Shown: positions 46,501 to 54,401, counted from the first letter of the stretch. The stretch is DNA of 64,000 nt from Salmonella enterica subsp. enterica serovar Typhimurium str. LT2 (GCF_000006945.2 NC_003197.2:2790001-2854000), one strand, 5' to 3'. Numbers and translations are program-made. The notes: generated by a model from the sequence alone, not told the origin.

Positions 46501-49057
46501 TGGCGCGCTTGGCAATGTCGCCTCGGTTTTGGGTAACGATACCGCTCAGGTTGAGTTCACCATTGCTGAAGGTGGTACGGGCGACGTCACCATCGATGCC
46601 GCCGCAACGGGAATCGTGCTTTCGCTGCTCAGTACTCAGGAGATTGTGGTACAGCGCTACGACACCAGCCTCGGCGCCTGGACGACGATCGTCAACACCG
46701 CCGTTGGCGACTTCGCGAATTTGCTTACCCTGACCGGGAGCGGCGTTACCCTGAACCTGAGCGGCCTGGGCGAAGGCCAGTACCGGGTACTCACTTATAA
46801 CACCAGTCTGCTCGCTACCGGGTCATATACCAGCCTGGATGTCGATGTACACCAGACCAGCGCAGGTATTATTAGCGGGCCAACCATCAGTACCGGCAAC
46901 GTCATGGCTGATGATACCGCGCCGACGGGCACCACGGTCACCGCCATCACCAACGCCAACGGCGTCAGTACGCCGGTCGGCGCGGGCGGCGTGGATATCC
47001 TGGGGCAATACGGCACGCTGCACATTAATCAGGATGGCAGTTACACCTACACGCTGACTAAGCCCACGGCGGGATACGGACATAAAGAGAGCTTCACCTA
47101 CACCATCACCCAGAATGGCGTCGGTAGCAGCGCCGCGCAACTGGTTATTAATTTGGGTCCCGCGCCTGTACCGGGCAGCGTGATAGCGACAGACAATAAC
47201 GCCTCGCTGGTCTTTGATACTCACGTTAGCTACGTCAACAACGGCCCCTCGACACAAAGCGGCGTCACGGTATTAAGCGTCGGACTTGGTAATGTACTGA
47301 ACGCGAATCTGCTTGATGATATGACTAATCCGATCATCTTTAACGTTGAAGAAGGCGCTACGCGAACCATGACGTTACAGGGAACCGTCGGCGGCGTCTC
47401 ACTGGTTTCCACGTTCGATCTGTACGTTTATCGCTTCAACGATGCCATTCAACAATATGAGCAGTTCCGGGTTCAAAAGGGCTGGATTAACACCCTGCTG
47501 TTAGCCGGACAGTCCCAGCCGCTGACCCTGACGTTGCCTGGCGGCGAATACTTGTTCGTGCTGAATACCGCCAGCGGCATTAGCGTCCTCACTGGCTATA
47601 CGTTGGCGATTTCCCAGGACCACACCTATGCCGTTGACAGTATCACCGCCAACACCACCGGCAACGTACTGACCAATGATGTCGTCCCTACGGACGCCCT
47701 CCTCACTGAAGTAAACGGCGTGGCGATTGCGGCGACCGGCACAACGGAGGTAAACGGGCTGTATGGCTCGCTCATCATTGACGCAAGAGGCAACTATACC
47801 TACACGCTGAAGAACGGCGTCGGCGCCGACAGCATTAAAACGCCGGACAGCTTTATCTATACGGTCAAAGCGCCAAACGGCGATACCGATACGGCCTCGC
47901 TCAATATCACGCCAACCGCCAGGGCGCTGGATGCGATTAATGATGTCAGCGATACCCTCAGCGTCGCCACGCTTCAGGATACCGCTGCCTGGCTGGACTC
48001 CAGCGTCGGCAGCGCCAGTTGGGGGCTACTCGGCAAATCGGGCAGCGGGAGCGGCACCTTTGACGTTGCAACGGGCACCGTACTTAAAGGCGCGTCACTG
48101 GTTTTTGATGTCTCCACGCTCATTACGCTGGGCAATCTGAATATTAGCTGGGCCATTCAGGAGAACGGGACCGTCATACGCAACGGAACCGTTCCGGTGG
48201 CGAATATCACGCTGGGCAGCGCGACGGTGACCGTTAACCTGAGCGGCCTGGAGCTGGATGCCGGAACGTACACGCTTAACTTTACCGGCACCAATACCCT
48301 GGCCGGGGCGGCGACGATCACGCCACGCGTCATCGGCACCACCGTCGATCTGGATAATTTTGAAACGTCCGGAACGCATACCGTTCTCGGCAATATTTTT
48401 GACGGCAGCGACGCGGCGGGGGCGATGGATCAGCTTAATACGGTGAATACCCGCCTGAGCATTAGCGGGTATAACGGCAGCGCCGCCACGCTGGACGCCG
48501 CGGCGAATACCACCAGCGCCACGATTCAGGGACATTACGGCACATTGCAAATTAACCTTGATGGCGCTTACACCTACACCCTGAATAATGGCGTCGCGAT
48601 GTCGTCCATCACCAGTAAAGAGGTCTTTACCTATCAACTGGATGACAAGATGGGTCATACGGATAGCGCCACATTGACCATTGATATGGCGCCACAAATC
48701 GTCAGTACCAACCAAAACGATGTTCTCATCGGCTCCGCCTATGGCGATACGCTGATTTACCACCTGTTAAACGGCGCGGACGCGACCGGCGGCAACGGCG
48801 TCGATCGCTGGCAAAACTTCTCTACCGCGCAGGGCGACAAGATCGATATCCACGAACTGCTGACCGGCTGGGATCACCAGGCGGCGACGCTGGGTAACTT
48901 TGTTCAGGTTCATACCAGCGGCGCCAATACGGTGATATCCGTCGATCGCGACGGCACCGGCAGCGCGTTTAAATCAACCGACCTTGTCACTCTGGAGAAT
49001 GTGCAGCTCACGCTAAATGATCTGTTGCAGAACAACCACCTGATAACCAGCGGTTGA
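37583..49057 (+). CDS. bapA: Giant biofilm-associated adhesin BapA (SPI-9)
   Basis: Secreted surface protein of 3,824 residues needed for biofilm aggregation and gut colonisation in Salmonella. Layout: N-terminal domain (~1-110), Gly/Ala hydrophobic stretch VWPWVLAGAVAAGGIAAIAS (119-138), His/Asp/Asn/Pro-rich linker (143-187), then about 28 tandem Ig-like repeats (~188-2935), each ending near a VDTTAPxxP-type joint. A different C-terminal region carries three QYGTLHINQDGSYTYTL-like units. The end has a short RTX-like NDVLIGSAYGDTL and a type I secretion signal (~3710-3824). No cysteine-based anchor or classical signal peptide. AGGAG precedes the ATG. The downstream genes supply its type I exporter. 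Repetition makes the copy number prone to change. Confidence 0.95.
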   Translation: MRLLAVVSKLTGVSTTVESSAVTLNAPSIVKLSVAREEISQLTRINQDLVVRLHSGETITIKNFYVTNDLGASQLVLAENDGTLWWVENPQAGLHFEQIADINELLVTSGASHEAGGAVWPWVLAGAVAAGGIAAIASSGGGDSHHHSDGDNPPPDNTNPDGNPPDNSNPGGSTPNGNTPGSSNPVDTTPPLAPGELLISADGKTVSGQAEAGSTITIKDPSGNVVGEGKADSDGKFSIDLTAPQISGEQLTVTATDDAGNTGPSATIDAPNIPLPDTPVITAAIDDAAPLTGTLSNNQFTNDNTPTLEGTGSAGTVIHIYANGQEIGSTTVDTSGNWHFAITSALADGENHFTAIATNVKGESSESARFTLTIDTLIPDAPRVELIADNTGLLTGPLQNNDRTDEAKPLFSGQGDAGNTITIKEGSTVIGSATVDENGRWTFTPTTPLSDGEHTFTVEQSDKAGNTSRVTTTPTIIVDTTPPDAAIIDNVAKDGTTVSGTAEAGSTVSIYDPAGNYLGSTITGENNHFSITLNPAQTHGERLEARIQDAVGNIGPATEFTASDSQYPAQPTILTVTDDAGAVTGLLKNGDATDDNRPTLSGTAEPGSTISINDNGFPVATFPPIVADADGKWSFTPSLALADGDHVFTATATNDRGTSGQSVSFTIDIDTQPPVLEGLAVSDVGDRLTGTTEAGSTVVIKDSLGNTLGSGTAGDDGTFSIGISPAKINGETLSISVTDKAANSGPVETLNAPDKTAPAAPDGLTVATDGLSVSGQAEAGATVTIRDSSNTVLGSAVANGNGQFIVPLNTAQTNGQALIATATDVAKNESAAATVIAPDSTAPEMPKNVVISEDGTSISGTAEPGSAITIATPDGKPLGSGKADGEGHFTLPLVPAQTNGEQVTVTATDSANNVSPPTTAQAPDITAPDKPIITQVLDDVESFTGPLVNGQTTNDNRPTLSGTAEAGARVEVFDNGFSLGLATLQPNGAWTFTPSQNLGEGAHRLTVIATDAKGNASQAASFDLVVDTQSPQQPVITFITDDAPGILGSVAHLGLTNDSTPTINGTGEPGSTVHLYQNGARIADIIVGNSGVWSYAYTTASPLADDTYTFTVTASDSNGNTTPFSTDFTITIDTQAPAAPGVIGVADGDGNTIDTNQITQESQPRLSGSGTAGDTIILYDNGNAIGQALVGTDGRWQFTPPAALGDGDHLLTARANDPAGNESPESISFTLRIDTQAPDAPQIVSAAITGGEGEVLLANGSITNQRMPTLSGTGEPGTIITLYNNGVELATVQVNPQGSWTYPLTRNLSEGLNILTATATDAAGNSSPTSGVFSVTLDTQPPAQPDAPLISDNVAPVIGNIGNNGATNDTTPTFSGTGEIGSTIILYNNGSEIGRTTVGDNGSWNFTPAALTPETYTITVTETDRAGNISPPSASVTFTLDTTAPANPVITFAEDNVGEVQDTIVSGATTDDNTPVIHGTGDIGSIITLYNGSSVLGVVTVDETGTWTLPVTSALPDGVYTLTAIAADAAGNSSGVSNSFTFTVDTVPLQPPVVNEILDDVAPVTGPLTDGAFTNDRTLTINGSGENGSTVTIYDNGVAIGTALVTDGVWTFNTPELSEASHALTFSATDDAGNTTAQTQPITITVDITAPPAPTVQTVDDDGTRVAGIADPYATVEIHHIDGTLVGSAVANGTGEFVVTLSPAQTDGGTLTAIAIDRAGNNGPATNFPASDSGLPAVPAITAIEDDVGSVQGNIAAGGATDDTTPTLRGTTDIGSTVEVFIDGDSAGFATVDASGNWIFEIATPLSESTHYFTVQATNANGPGGLSAPVGITVDLSAPAQPVITSATDDVPGMTGTLDNGALTNDSRPTLNGTGEAGATIRILDNGVEIGSATVDQSGNWRFTPNAPLESNAHIFTAVATDPAGNSGQPSDGFTLNIDAQAPDVPVITSVIDDNNQPTVPVLPGQSTDDRQPILNGTGEPGATITIFDNGTPLGTAQVGENGSWTFPVPRNLSEGSHNLTVSATDPAGNTSAVSAPWTIVVDITPPAIPVLTSVVDDQPGITGNLVSGQLTNDATPTLNGRGEAGATINVYLDGNPASIGTTTVNSDGTWSFTPQTPLANGSHTFTLSATDPAGNSSAVSSGFVLTIDATPPAAPVIASVADNTAPVTGIVPNGGSTNETRPTLSGTGEAGTTISIYNGSALVGTAQVQANGSWSFTPSTSLGAGVWNLTATATDAAGNTSAASEIRSFTIDTTAPAAPVIDTVYDGTGPITGNLSSGQITDEARPVISGTRETNTTIRLYDNGTLLAEIPADNSSSWRYTPDASLATGNHVITVIAVDAAGNASPVSDSVNFVVDTTPPLTPVITSVSDDQAPGLGTIANGQNTNDPTPTFSGTAEAGATITLYENGTVIGTTTAQPDGAWSVSTSTLASGTHVITAVATDAAGNSSPNSTAFTLTVDTTAPQTPILTSVVDDVAGGVTGNLANGQITNDNRPTLNGTAEAGSVVSIYDGDTLLGVTSANASGAWSFTPTTGLNDGTRTLTVTATDPAGNVSPATSGFTIVVDTLAPTVPLITSIVDDVPNNTGAIGNGQSTNDTQPTLNGTAEANSAVSIFDNGALVATVNANASGNWSWTPTAALGQGSHAYSVSAADAAGNVSAASPSITIIVDTIAPGAPGNLVINATGNRVTGTAEAGSTVTITSETGVVLGTATADGTGSFTATLTPAQTNGQPLLAFAQDKAGNTGIAAGFTAPDTRVPEAPIITNVVDDVGIYTGAIANGQVTNDAQPTLNGTAQAGATVSIYNNGALLGTTTANASGNWSFTPTGNLTEGSHAFTATATNANGTGSVSTAATVIVDTLAPGTPSGTLSADGGSLSGLAEANSTVTVTLTGGVTLTTTAGSNGAWSLTLPTKQIEGQLINVTATDAAGNASGTLGITAPVLPLAARDNITSLDLTSTAVTSTQNYSDYGLLLVGALGNVASVLGNDTAQVEFTIAEGGTGDVTIDAAATGIVLSLLSTQEIVVQRYDTSLGAWTTIVNTAVGDFANLLTLTGSGVTLNLSGLGEGQYRVLTYNTSLLATGSYTSLDVDVHQTSAGIISGPTISTGNVMADDTAPTGTTVTAITNANGVSTPVGAGGVDILGQYGTLHINQDGSYTYTLTKPTAGYGHKESFTYTITQNGVGSSAAQLVINLGPAPVPGSVIATDNNASLVFDTHVSYVNNGPSTQSGVTVLSVGLGNVLNANLLDDMTNPIIFNVEEGATRTMTLQGTVGGVSLVSTFDLYVYRFNDAIQQYEQFRVQKGWINTLLLAGQSQPLTLTLPGGEYLFVLNTASGISVLTGYTLAISQDHTYAVDSITANTTGNVLTNDVVPTDALLTEVNGVAIAATGTTEVNGLYGSLIIDARGNYTYTLKNGVGADSIKTPDSFIYTVKAPNGDTDTASLNITPTARALDAINDVSDTLSVATLQDTAAWLDSSVGSASWGLLGKSGSGSGTFDVATGTVLKGASLVFDVSTLITLGNLNISWAIQENGTVIRNGTVPVANITLGSATVTVNLSGLELDAGTYTLNFTGTNTLAGAATITPRVIGTTVDLDNFETSGTHTVLGNIFDGSDAAGAMDQLNTVNTRLSISGYNGSAATLDAAANTTSATIQGHYGTLQINLDGAYTYTLNNGVAMSSITSKEVFTYQLDDKMGHTDSATLTIDMAPQIVSTNQNDVLIGSAYGDTLIYHLLNGADATGGNGVDRWQNFSTAQGDKIDIHELLTGWDHQAATLGNFVQVHTSGANTVISVDRDGTGSAFKSTDLVTLENVQLTLNDLLQNNHLITSG
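38137..46410 (+). repeat. Coding tandem Ig-like repeats of bapA
   Basis: About 28 degenerate repeats counted from the recurring (V/I)DTxxPxxP or APDxTAPxxP joints. Twenty are long (~95-105 codons, with a TNDxxPTLxGTGEAG block). Eight are short (~80 codons, with VSGxAEAGSTVTI and LxPAQTNG blocks), at positions 1, 4, 6, 7, 8, 16, 26 and 28. DNA identity between units is moderate, not exact. Confidence 0.85.
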
Positions 49058-49064
49058 TAAAAAA

Positions 49065-49090
49065 GCCCCGAACGCCACGACGTTCGGGGC
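49065..49090 (+). terminator. Hairpin between bapA and bapB
   Basis: GCCCCGAACG/CGTTCGGGGC (49065-49074 with 49081-49090) is a perfect 10-bp stem. There is no T-run on the plus side (the T-run is on the minus strand), so in the operon direction it may be a pause, partial terminator or 3' protecting structure. Confidence 0.55.
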
Positions 49091-49121
49091 AACAAGCGGT
49101 GATATTTAAAAGGGATAAACT

Positions 49122-50531
49122 ATGGGAAGAGTCGCGCCTGTCGCCATCGTACTGGCATTTGCTTTGTTTCATCACCAGCCCCGGGGCGCAGAAGCGCCGC
49201 CAATGATTACATCCGAAGGATTAGCAACGGACCAGATGCTTCCTTCGCTGGATGGCTCCGCCGCTGAGTTGCCGCTCAGCGCCGCCGCGCCGGGCAACCT
49301 GACGCTCAATGACGCGGTCAATCGCGCCGTTAACTGGCATCCTTCTATTCGCGAAGCCATCGGCAAACTGCTCGCACAGAATGAACAAATAGAGGTCGCC
49401 AAATCGAAATATTATCCGCAAGTCAGCGCTGGCGTGAACAATGGGTACAGCAATACCTACACCGATCACGGGTATAGCCCCTCGCTAGTGCTGTCGGTAT
49501 CGCAAATGCTTTATGACTTCGGCAAAGTGGCAAGCCAGGTTCGCGCCGAAACCGCAGGCGCAGCGCAGCAACAGGCCAATGTGTTGCTCAGTATTGATAC
49601 CGTCGCGCACGAAACCGCCAACGCCATTGTACAAACGCAGAGCTGGCAGCAAATGGTAGAAGCGGCGGAAGAACAGCTCGTCGCGCTGGACAGCATCGGT
49701 AAACTTATCCGGCAGCGCAGCGATGAAGGCGCTACGTCGCTCTCTGACGTGGTGCAAACCGAAGCCAGAATCGAATCCGCCCGCTCGCAACTGGCGCAGT
49801 ATCAGGCCAATCTCGACAGTGCGAAAGCCTCACTGATGAGCTGGCTGGGCTGGAATTCGCTTAACGGCATCAATAATGACTTCCCGGCGAAACTTGCTCG
49901 CAGCTGTGAGACGGCGACTCCCGACGATCGACTGGTGCCCGCGGTACTGGCCGCCTGGGCGCAGGCCAACGTTGCGCGGGCGAATCTGGACTATGCCAGC
50001 GCGCAAATGACGCCGACGATTTCGCTCGAACCTTCTGTACAACATTATCTTAATGATAAATATCCCAGTCATGAAGTGCTGGATAAAACCCAGTATTCCA
50101 CCTGGGTAAAAGTTGAGATGCCGCTTTATCAGGGCGGAGGGCTGACTGCCCGACGCAACGCCGCCAGCCATGCGGTAGACGCGGCTCAGTCGACCATTCA
50201 GCGCACCCGGCTTGATGTCCGCCAGAAACTGATGGAGGCGCGCAGCCAGGCAATGAGTCTTGCCAGCGCGTTACAAATCCTTCGTCGGCAACAGCAGCTT
50301 AGCGAACGTACGCGCGAACTGTATCAGCAGCAATACCTTGACCTCGGTTCCCGCCCGCTGCTCGACGTGCTTAATGCGGAGCAGGAAGTTTACCAGGCGC
50401 GTTTTGCCGAACTGCAAACGGAAAGCCAGTTGCATCAGTTGCAACTGAACTGTCTGTATAACACCGGCGCGCTTCGTCAGGCGTTCGCGTTAAATCATCG
50501 CAGCATTCAATCCGTGGAGATCCAGCCATGA
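49122..50531 (+). CDS. bapB: TolC-like outer-membrane protein of the BapA type I secretion system
   Basis: 469 residues; trimeric outer-membrane channel of the TolC/outer membrane efflux protein family. Signal peptide near the start (PVAIVLAFALFHHQPRGAEA). The two structural repeats of the family are visible: ALNDAVNRAV-like TLNDAVNRAVNWHPSIREA near 60, and long helices with SLSDVVQTEARIESARSQLA near 200. The ATG at 49122 lies 64 bases after bapA. bapC starts inside its stop codon. The gene letter follows position in the published bapABCD naming and is the less certain part. Confidence 0.9.
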   Translation: MGRVAPVAIVLAFALFHHQPRGAEAPPMITSEGLATDQMLPSLDGSAAELPLSAAAPGNLTLNDAVNRAVNWHPSIREAIGKLLAQNEQIEVAKSKYYPQVSAGVNNGYSNTYTDHGYSPSLVLSVSQMLYDFGKVASQVRAETAGAAQQQANVLLSIDTVAHETANAIVQTQSWQQMVEAAEEQLVALDSIGKLIRQRSDEGATSLSDVVQTEARIESARSQLAQYQANLDSAKASLMSWLGWNSLNGINNDFPAKLARSCETATPDDRLVPAVLAAWAQANVARANLDYASAQMTPTISLEPSVQHYLNDKYPSHEVLDKTQYSTWVKVEMPLYQGGGLTARRNAASHAVDAAQSTIQRTRLDVRQKLMEARSQAMSLASALQILRRQQQLSERTRELYQQQYLDLGSRPLLDVLNAEQEVYQARFAELQTESQLHQLQLNCLYNTGALRQAFALNHRSIQSVEIQP

Positions 50532-52708
50532 CCCGCGCCGCCCCCGATGTAGAAGAGGTACTCAGTGAGCGCGCGCTAAGCCAATGGGCGCAGGCCATCA
50601 GCTATGTCGCCGGTCATTATCGCGTTGCCTGTTCTCCCGGTTCAATTCAGGCCAACGCCCCGTGGCTTAGGGGTAAAAGCAGAACGACCGCCTTAACGCA
50701 GCTCGCGCGGCAGGCGGGTTTATCCTTTCATGCGCCGGACATAGACAAAACGGCATTTAGTCAGTGGCGATTGCCGTTGGTTGTCGAGCTCCGGGACGGG
50801 CAGTTATTGGTCATCGAACATGTTAATGGCGAAGAGGCGGTAGACGTTTTTGTGATTGAAGAAGAGGGTCAGCGTAACCGCCTGACGCTCAGCGAGTTAT
50901 TGCCGGAGATCCTCTATGTTGCCGCGCTACGCCCGCTATCGGCGCTCAAGGATAGCCGCGTCGACCGCTATATCTCCCGCTTTAAACCCGACTGGATGCG
51001 CGAGCTGGTTCTGCAGGATATTCGCCCTTATTTACCGGTAATGGTCGCCGCCTTTCTGATTAACGTGCTGTCGCTGGCCGGGATTGTGTTCTCTATGCAG
51101 GTTTACGATCGGGTGATCCCCGCTCAGTCATATCCTACCCTGTACGTGCTCTCCTTCGGCGTGCTGGTAGCGGTGCTGTTCGGTTTTCTGCTGCGTGAAG
51201 CGCGTACGCACATTATGGACGTGCTCGGTAAACGCGCCGATATGCGCATTTCCGATCGGGTATTCGGTCACGCGTTAAGGCTGCGCAACAGCGCTATTCC
51301 CCGTTCCACCGGCAGTTTTATCTCGCAGTTACGCGAACTAGAGCAGATCCGCGAGATGATTACCTCTTCAACGCTGGCGACCATTGTCGATCTGCCTTTC
51401 TTTTTCCTGTTTATGATAGTCCTGGCGATTATTGCCCCACCGCTGGCATGGATAGCGCCCGTGGCGGCTCTGCTGATGATCCTGCCGGGCGTCGCACTGC
51501 AAAAAAAACTGGCTGTCCTCGCCAACCAGGCCGCCCACGAAGCGACGCTACGCAATGCAGTCTTGGTCGAAAGCGTTCAGGGGCTGGAGGATATTAAACT
51601 GATGCAGGCGGAGAACCGCTTTCTTCAGCAGTGGAATAGCTATATCCGTATTACCGGCGAGTCGGGTCTACGCACCCGCAAACTCACGCAAGGGCTTATC
51701 AGTTGGGGGATGTCGGTACAAAGTCTGGTGTATGCCGCAGTGATTATGTTCGGCGCGCCGATGGTTATTGAAGGCAGTATGACTACCGGCGCCGTGGTCG
51801 CCGCGTCGATGCTCGGCTCGCGGATGATCGCGCCAATGGCTAACCTGTGCGGCGTGCTGGCGCGCTGGCAGCAGGTGAAAGCGGCGAAGATGGGTCTCGA
51901 CAACATTATGCAACTGCCCACCGAGACACAGCATGACGATAGCCTGATACACCGCGACATCCTCCACGGGCATTACCTCTTTGAAAACGCTCAGTTTCGT
52001 TACCATAACGACGATCAACGCATACCGTTGCGCCTCGTGCGTCTGGAGATCATGCCAGGCGAGCGGATTGCGATACTGGGGCGTAACGGTGCGGGTAAAT
52101 CCACACTTTTACAGGCGATGGCGGGCGGCCTGGAGATGATTCAGGGAGATGCCCGGCTTGATAATCTCAGCTTGTCGCACATCGATATGGCGGATTTACG
52201 CCGCAACATCGGCTTTCTTAGCCAGAACGCGCGGCTTTTCTTCGGCACCCTACGAGAGAACCTGACGCTCGGCGCGCCGCACGCCAACGATGAACAGATT
52301 TTTGACGCGCTCGAAGTCAGCGGCGGCGCCGTCTTCGTCAGGCGGCTGGCAAAAGGGTTGGATCATCCCATTATGGAGGGTGGTAACGGCCTGTCCGGCG
52401 GGCAGCGTCAGTCCCTGTTGCTGGCGAGAATGCTGCTGCGCTCCCCCAATATTGTGCTACTTGACGAACCCAGCGCCTCGCTGGACGAGCATACGGAACG
52501 AGAGTTTATTCAGCGGTTACATCAGTGGCTTGGCAATCGAACCCTGGTCGTCGCGACGCACCGGGTACCAATACTGGAGCTGGTTGAGCGTGTCGTTGTC
52601 CTGAAAGAAGGACAACTGGTGATGGATGCGCCAAAAGCGCAGGCGCTTAACGCGGATCGGATGCAAAGTCACCGTCGGGAGTGGAAAAATGAAAATCAAT
52701 CAGCATGA
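50528..52708 (+). CDS. bapC: Type I secretion ABC transporter (LapB/HlyB-like) for BapA
   Basis: 726 residues in the layout of adhesin exporters. The N-terminal C39-like domain (~1-135) lacks the catalytic Cys-His of true peptidases and probably binds the substrate. A six-helix membrane domain (~165-440) follows, then the ATPase with Walker A GRNGAGKST at 518-526, signature LSGGQRQ near 621, Walker B IVLLDEPSASLDE and the H-loop ATHRV. It pairs with bapB and bapD as an export complex. The ATG overlaps bapB by 4 bases and the last 20 bases overlap bapD. Confidence 0.93.
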   Translation: MTRAAPDVEEVLSERALSQWAQAISYVAGHYRVACSPGSIQANAPWLRGKSRTTALTQLARQAGLSFHAPDIDKTAFSQWRLPLVVELRDGQLLVIEHVNGEEAVDVFVIEEEGQRNRLTLSELLPEILYVAALRPLSALKDSRVDRYISRFKPDWMRELVLQDIRPYLPVMVAAFLINVLSLAGIVFSMQVYDRVIPAQSYPTLYVLSFGVLVAVLFGFLLREARTHIMDVLGKRADMRISDRVFGHALRLRNSAIPRSTGSFISQLRELEQIREMITSSTLATIVDLPFFFLFMIVLAIIAPPLAWIAPVAALLMILPGVALQKKLAVLANQAAHEATLRNAVLVESVQGLEDIKLMQAENRFLQQWNSYIRITGESGLRTRKLTQGLISWGMSVQSLVYAAVIMFGAPMVIEGSMTTGAVVAASMLGSRMIAPMANLCGVLARWQQVKAAKMGLDNIMQLPTETQHDDSLIHRDILHGHYLFENAQFRYHNDDQRIPLRLVRLEIMPGERIAILGRNGAGKSTLLQAMAGGLEMIQGDARLDNLSLSHIDMADLRRNIGFLSQNARLFFGTLRENLTLGAPHANDEQIFDALEVSGGAVFVRRLAKGLDHPIMEGGNGLSGGQRQSLLLARMLLRSPNIVLLDEPSASLDEHTEREFIQRLHQWLGNRTLVVATHRVPILELVERVVVLKEGQLVMDAPKAQALNADRMQSHRREWKNENQSA

Positions 52709-53879
52709 TGCCGCGATGGACGATCCCGATATTCAGCGTGAACGGGCGTTTTCCGGCGCGGGTCGTATTGTTCTGATCTGCTCACTGTTATTTCTCATTC
52801 TCGGCATCTGGGCGTGGTTTGGCCGACTGGATGAGGTTTCCACCGGCAACGGGAAAGTGATCCCCAGTTCACGCGAACAGGTTCTGCAGTCGCTGGATGG
52901 CGGCATTCTGGCGCAGTTGACGGTGCGGGAAGGCGACAGAGTTCAGGCTAACCAGATTGTCGCCCGGCTTGATCCGACGCGTCTGGCGTCCAATGTTGGT
53001 GAAAGTGCGGCAAAATATCGCGCTTCACTCGCCTCCAGCGCACGGTTAACCGCGGAAGTCAACGACTTACCTCTCGCCTTCCCCGCTGAGCTGAACGGCT
53101 GGCCGGATCTGATTGCCGCAGAGACGCGTCTCTATAAAAGCCGCCGCGCGCAGCTGGCCGATACCGAAGCCGAGCTACGGGATGCGCTGGCGTCGGTTAA
53201 TAAAGAGCTGGCCATTACCCAGCGGCTGGAGAAAAGCGGCGCGGCCAGTCATGTTGAAGTGCTGCGCCTGCAACGACAAAAAAGCGATTTAGGCTTAAAA
53301 ATTACCGATCTGCGCTCACAATATTATGTGCAGGCACGCGAAGCGTTATCAAAAGCGAACGCTGAGGTCGATATGCTCTCCGCCATTTTAAAAGGACGCG
53401 AGGATTCCGTCACCCGCCTTACCGTGCGTTCACCGGTACGCGGCATTGTTAAAAATATCCAGGTCACGACGATTGGCGGCGTGATCCCGCCTAACGGCGA
53501 GATGATGGAGATAGTGCCGGTAGACGATCGTCTGCTGATTGAAACCCGCCTTTCGCCGCGTGATATCGCCTTTATTCATCCCGGCCAACGCGCATTGGTT
53601 AAAATTACTGCTTACGATTACGCCATTTACGGCGGGCTTGACGGCGTGGTGGAGACCATTTCACCGGATACCATTCAGGATAAAGTGAAACCGGAAATTT
53701 TCTACTATCGCGTATTTATCCGCACCCACCAGGACTATCTACAAAATAAATCAGGACGCCGTTTTTCGATTGTTCCAGGCATGATCGCCACGGTAGATAT
53801 CAAAACCGGTGAAAAAACCATTGTCGACTATTTAATCAAACCGTTTAATCGCGCGAAAGAAGCGCTGCGCGAGCGGTAA
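52689..53879 (+). CDS. bapD: HlyD-family periplasmic adaptor for BapA export
   Basis: 396 residues: one N-terminal membrane anchor (GRIVLICSLLFLILGIWAWF, ~23-42), a lipoyl/barrel-sandwich half (QVLQSLDGGILAQLTVREGD), a long coiled-coil hairpin (~115-255), the second half motif (RLTVRSPVRGIVKNIQVTT) and a beta-barrel end (VPGMIATVDIKTGEKTIVDYL). The start is ATG at 52689 (MKINQHDAAM), inside the end of bapC, with GTGGAAA just upstream. Last gene of the island; 71 bases separate it from ssrA. Confidence 0.93.
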   Translation: MKINQHDAAMDDPDIQRERAFSGAGRIVLICSLLFLILGIWAWFGRLDEVSTGNGKVIPSSREQVLQSLDGGILAQLTVREGDRVQANQIVARLDPTRLASNVGESAAKYRASLASSARLTAEVNDLPLAFPAELNGWPDLIAAETRLYKSRRAQLADTEAELRDALASVNKELAITQRLEKSGAASHVEVLRLQRQKSDLGLKITDLRSQYYVQAREALSKANAEVDMLSAILKGREDSVTRLTVRSPVRGIVKNIQVTTIGGVIPPNGEMMEIVPVDDRLLIETRLSPRDIAFIHPGQRALVKITAYDYAIYGGLDGVVETISPDTIQDKVKPEIFYYRVFIRTHQDYLQNKSGRRFSIVPGMIATVDIKTGEKTIVDYLIKPFNRAKEALRER

Positions 53880-53931
53880 ATCGTTGAAGATAAGAAGATA
53901 CGGGGGCTGGTCACGCGTGTCACAAGTCTGT

Positions 53932-53937
53932 TATACT
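53932..53937 (+). promoter_or_regulatory. ssrA promoter -10
   Basis: TATACT at 53932-53937, 13 bases before the mature tmRNA 5' end. The -35 (around 53909-53914) is a poor match. Confidence 0.6.
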
Positions 53938-53950
53938 TATCTTACACATT

Positions 53951-54313
53951 GGGGCTGATTCTGGATTCGACGGGATTTGCGAAACCCAAGGTGCATGCCG
54001 AGGGGCGGTTGGCCTCGTAAAAAGCCGCAAAAAAATAGTCGCAAACGACGAAACCTACGCTTTAGCAGCTTAATAACCTGCTTAGAGCCCTCTCTCCCTA
54101 GCCTCCGCTCTTAGGACGGGGATCAAGAGAGGTCAAACCCAAAAGAGATCGCGCGGATGCCCTGCCTGGGGTTGAAGCGTTAAAACGAATCAGGCTAGTC
54201 TGGTAGTGGCGTGTCCGTCCGCAGGTGCCAGGCGAATGTAAAGACTGACTAAGCATGTAGTACCGAGGATGTAGGAATTTCGGACGCGGGTTCAACTCCC
54301 GCCAGCTCCACCA
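53951..54313 (+). ncRNA. ssrA: tmRNA (SsrA)
   Basis: 363 bases, GGGGCTGATTCTGGATTCGA to CCACCA. The tRNA-like ends pair (GGGGCTG with CAGCTCC before the ACCA). The tag frame (54041-54073) begins GCA and reads ANDETYALAA then TAA; in E. coli the fifth residue is Asn. Upstream island genes and downstream prophage make this gene an integration hot spot. The 3' end is intact, consistent with phage integration that restores it. Confidence 0.98.
54291..54313. other. Probable phage attachment site in the ssrA 3' end
   Basis: P2/Fels-2-type prophages use the ssrA 3' end as attB. The TTCAACTCCCGCCAGCTCC segment at the end of ssrA is the expected core, adjoining the ogr side of the prophage here. The other copy would lie beyond this window, so limits are unproven. 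Confidence 0.5.
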
Positions 54314-54321
54314 AATAAAAC

Positions 54322-54352
54322 AAGGGGTTACGTGAAAACGTAGCCCCTTTTT
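54322..54352 (+). terminator. Intrinsic terminator of ssrA
   Basis: GGGGTTACGT/ACGTAGCCCC around GAAA (54324-54347), followed by TTTTT. Confidence 0.92.
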
Positions 54353-54401
54353 CTTTGGTAGTGGCGGCAAAATGGCGACAGCGTGTCGGACTGGCGGCAA
54401 C

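Noticed and set aside
37774..49095. Many long open frames on the opposite strand and other frames inside bapA
   Set aside because: They follow the repetitive GC-rich codon pattern of bapA, have no ribosome sites or recognisable domains, and repeat with the Ig units.
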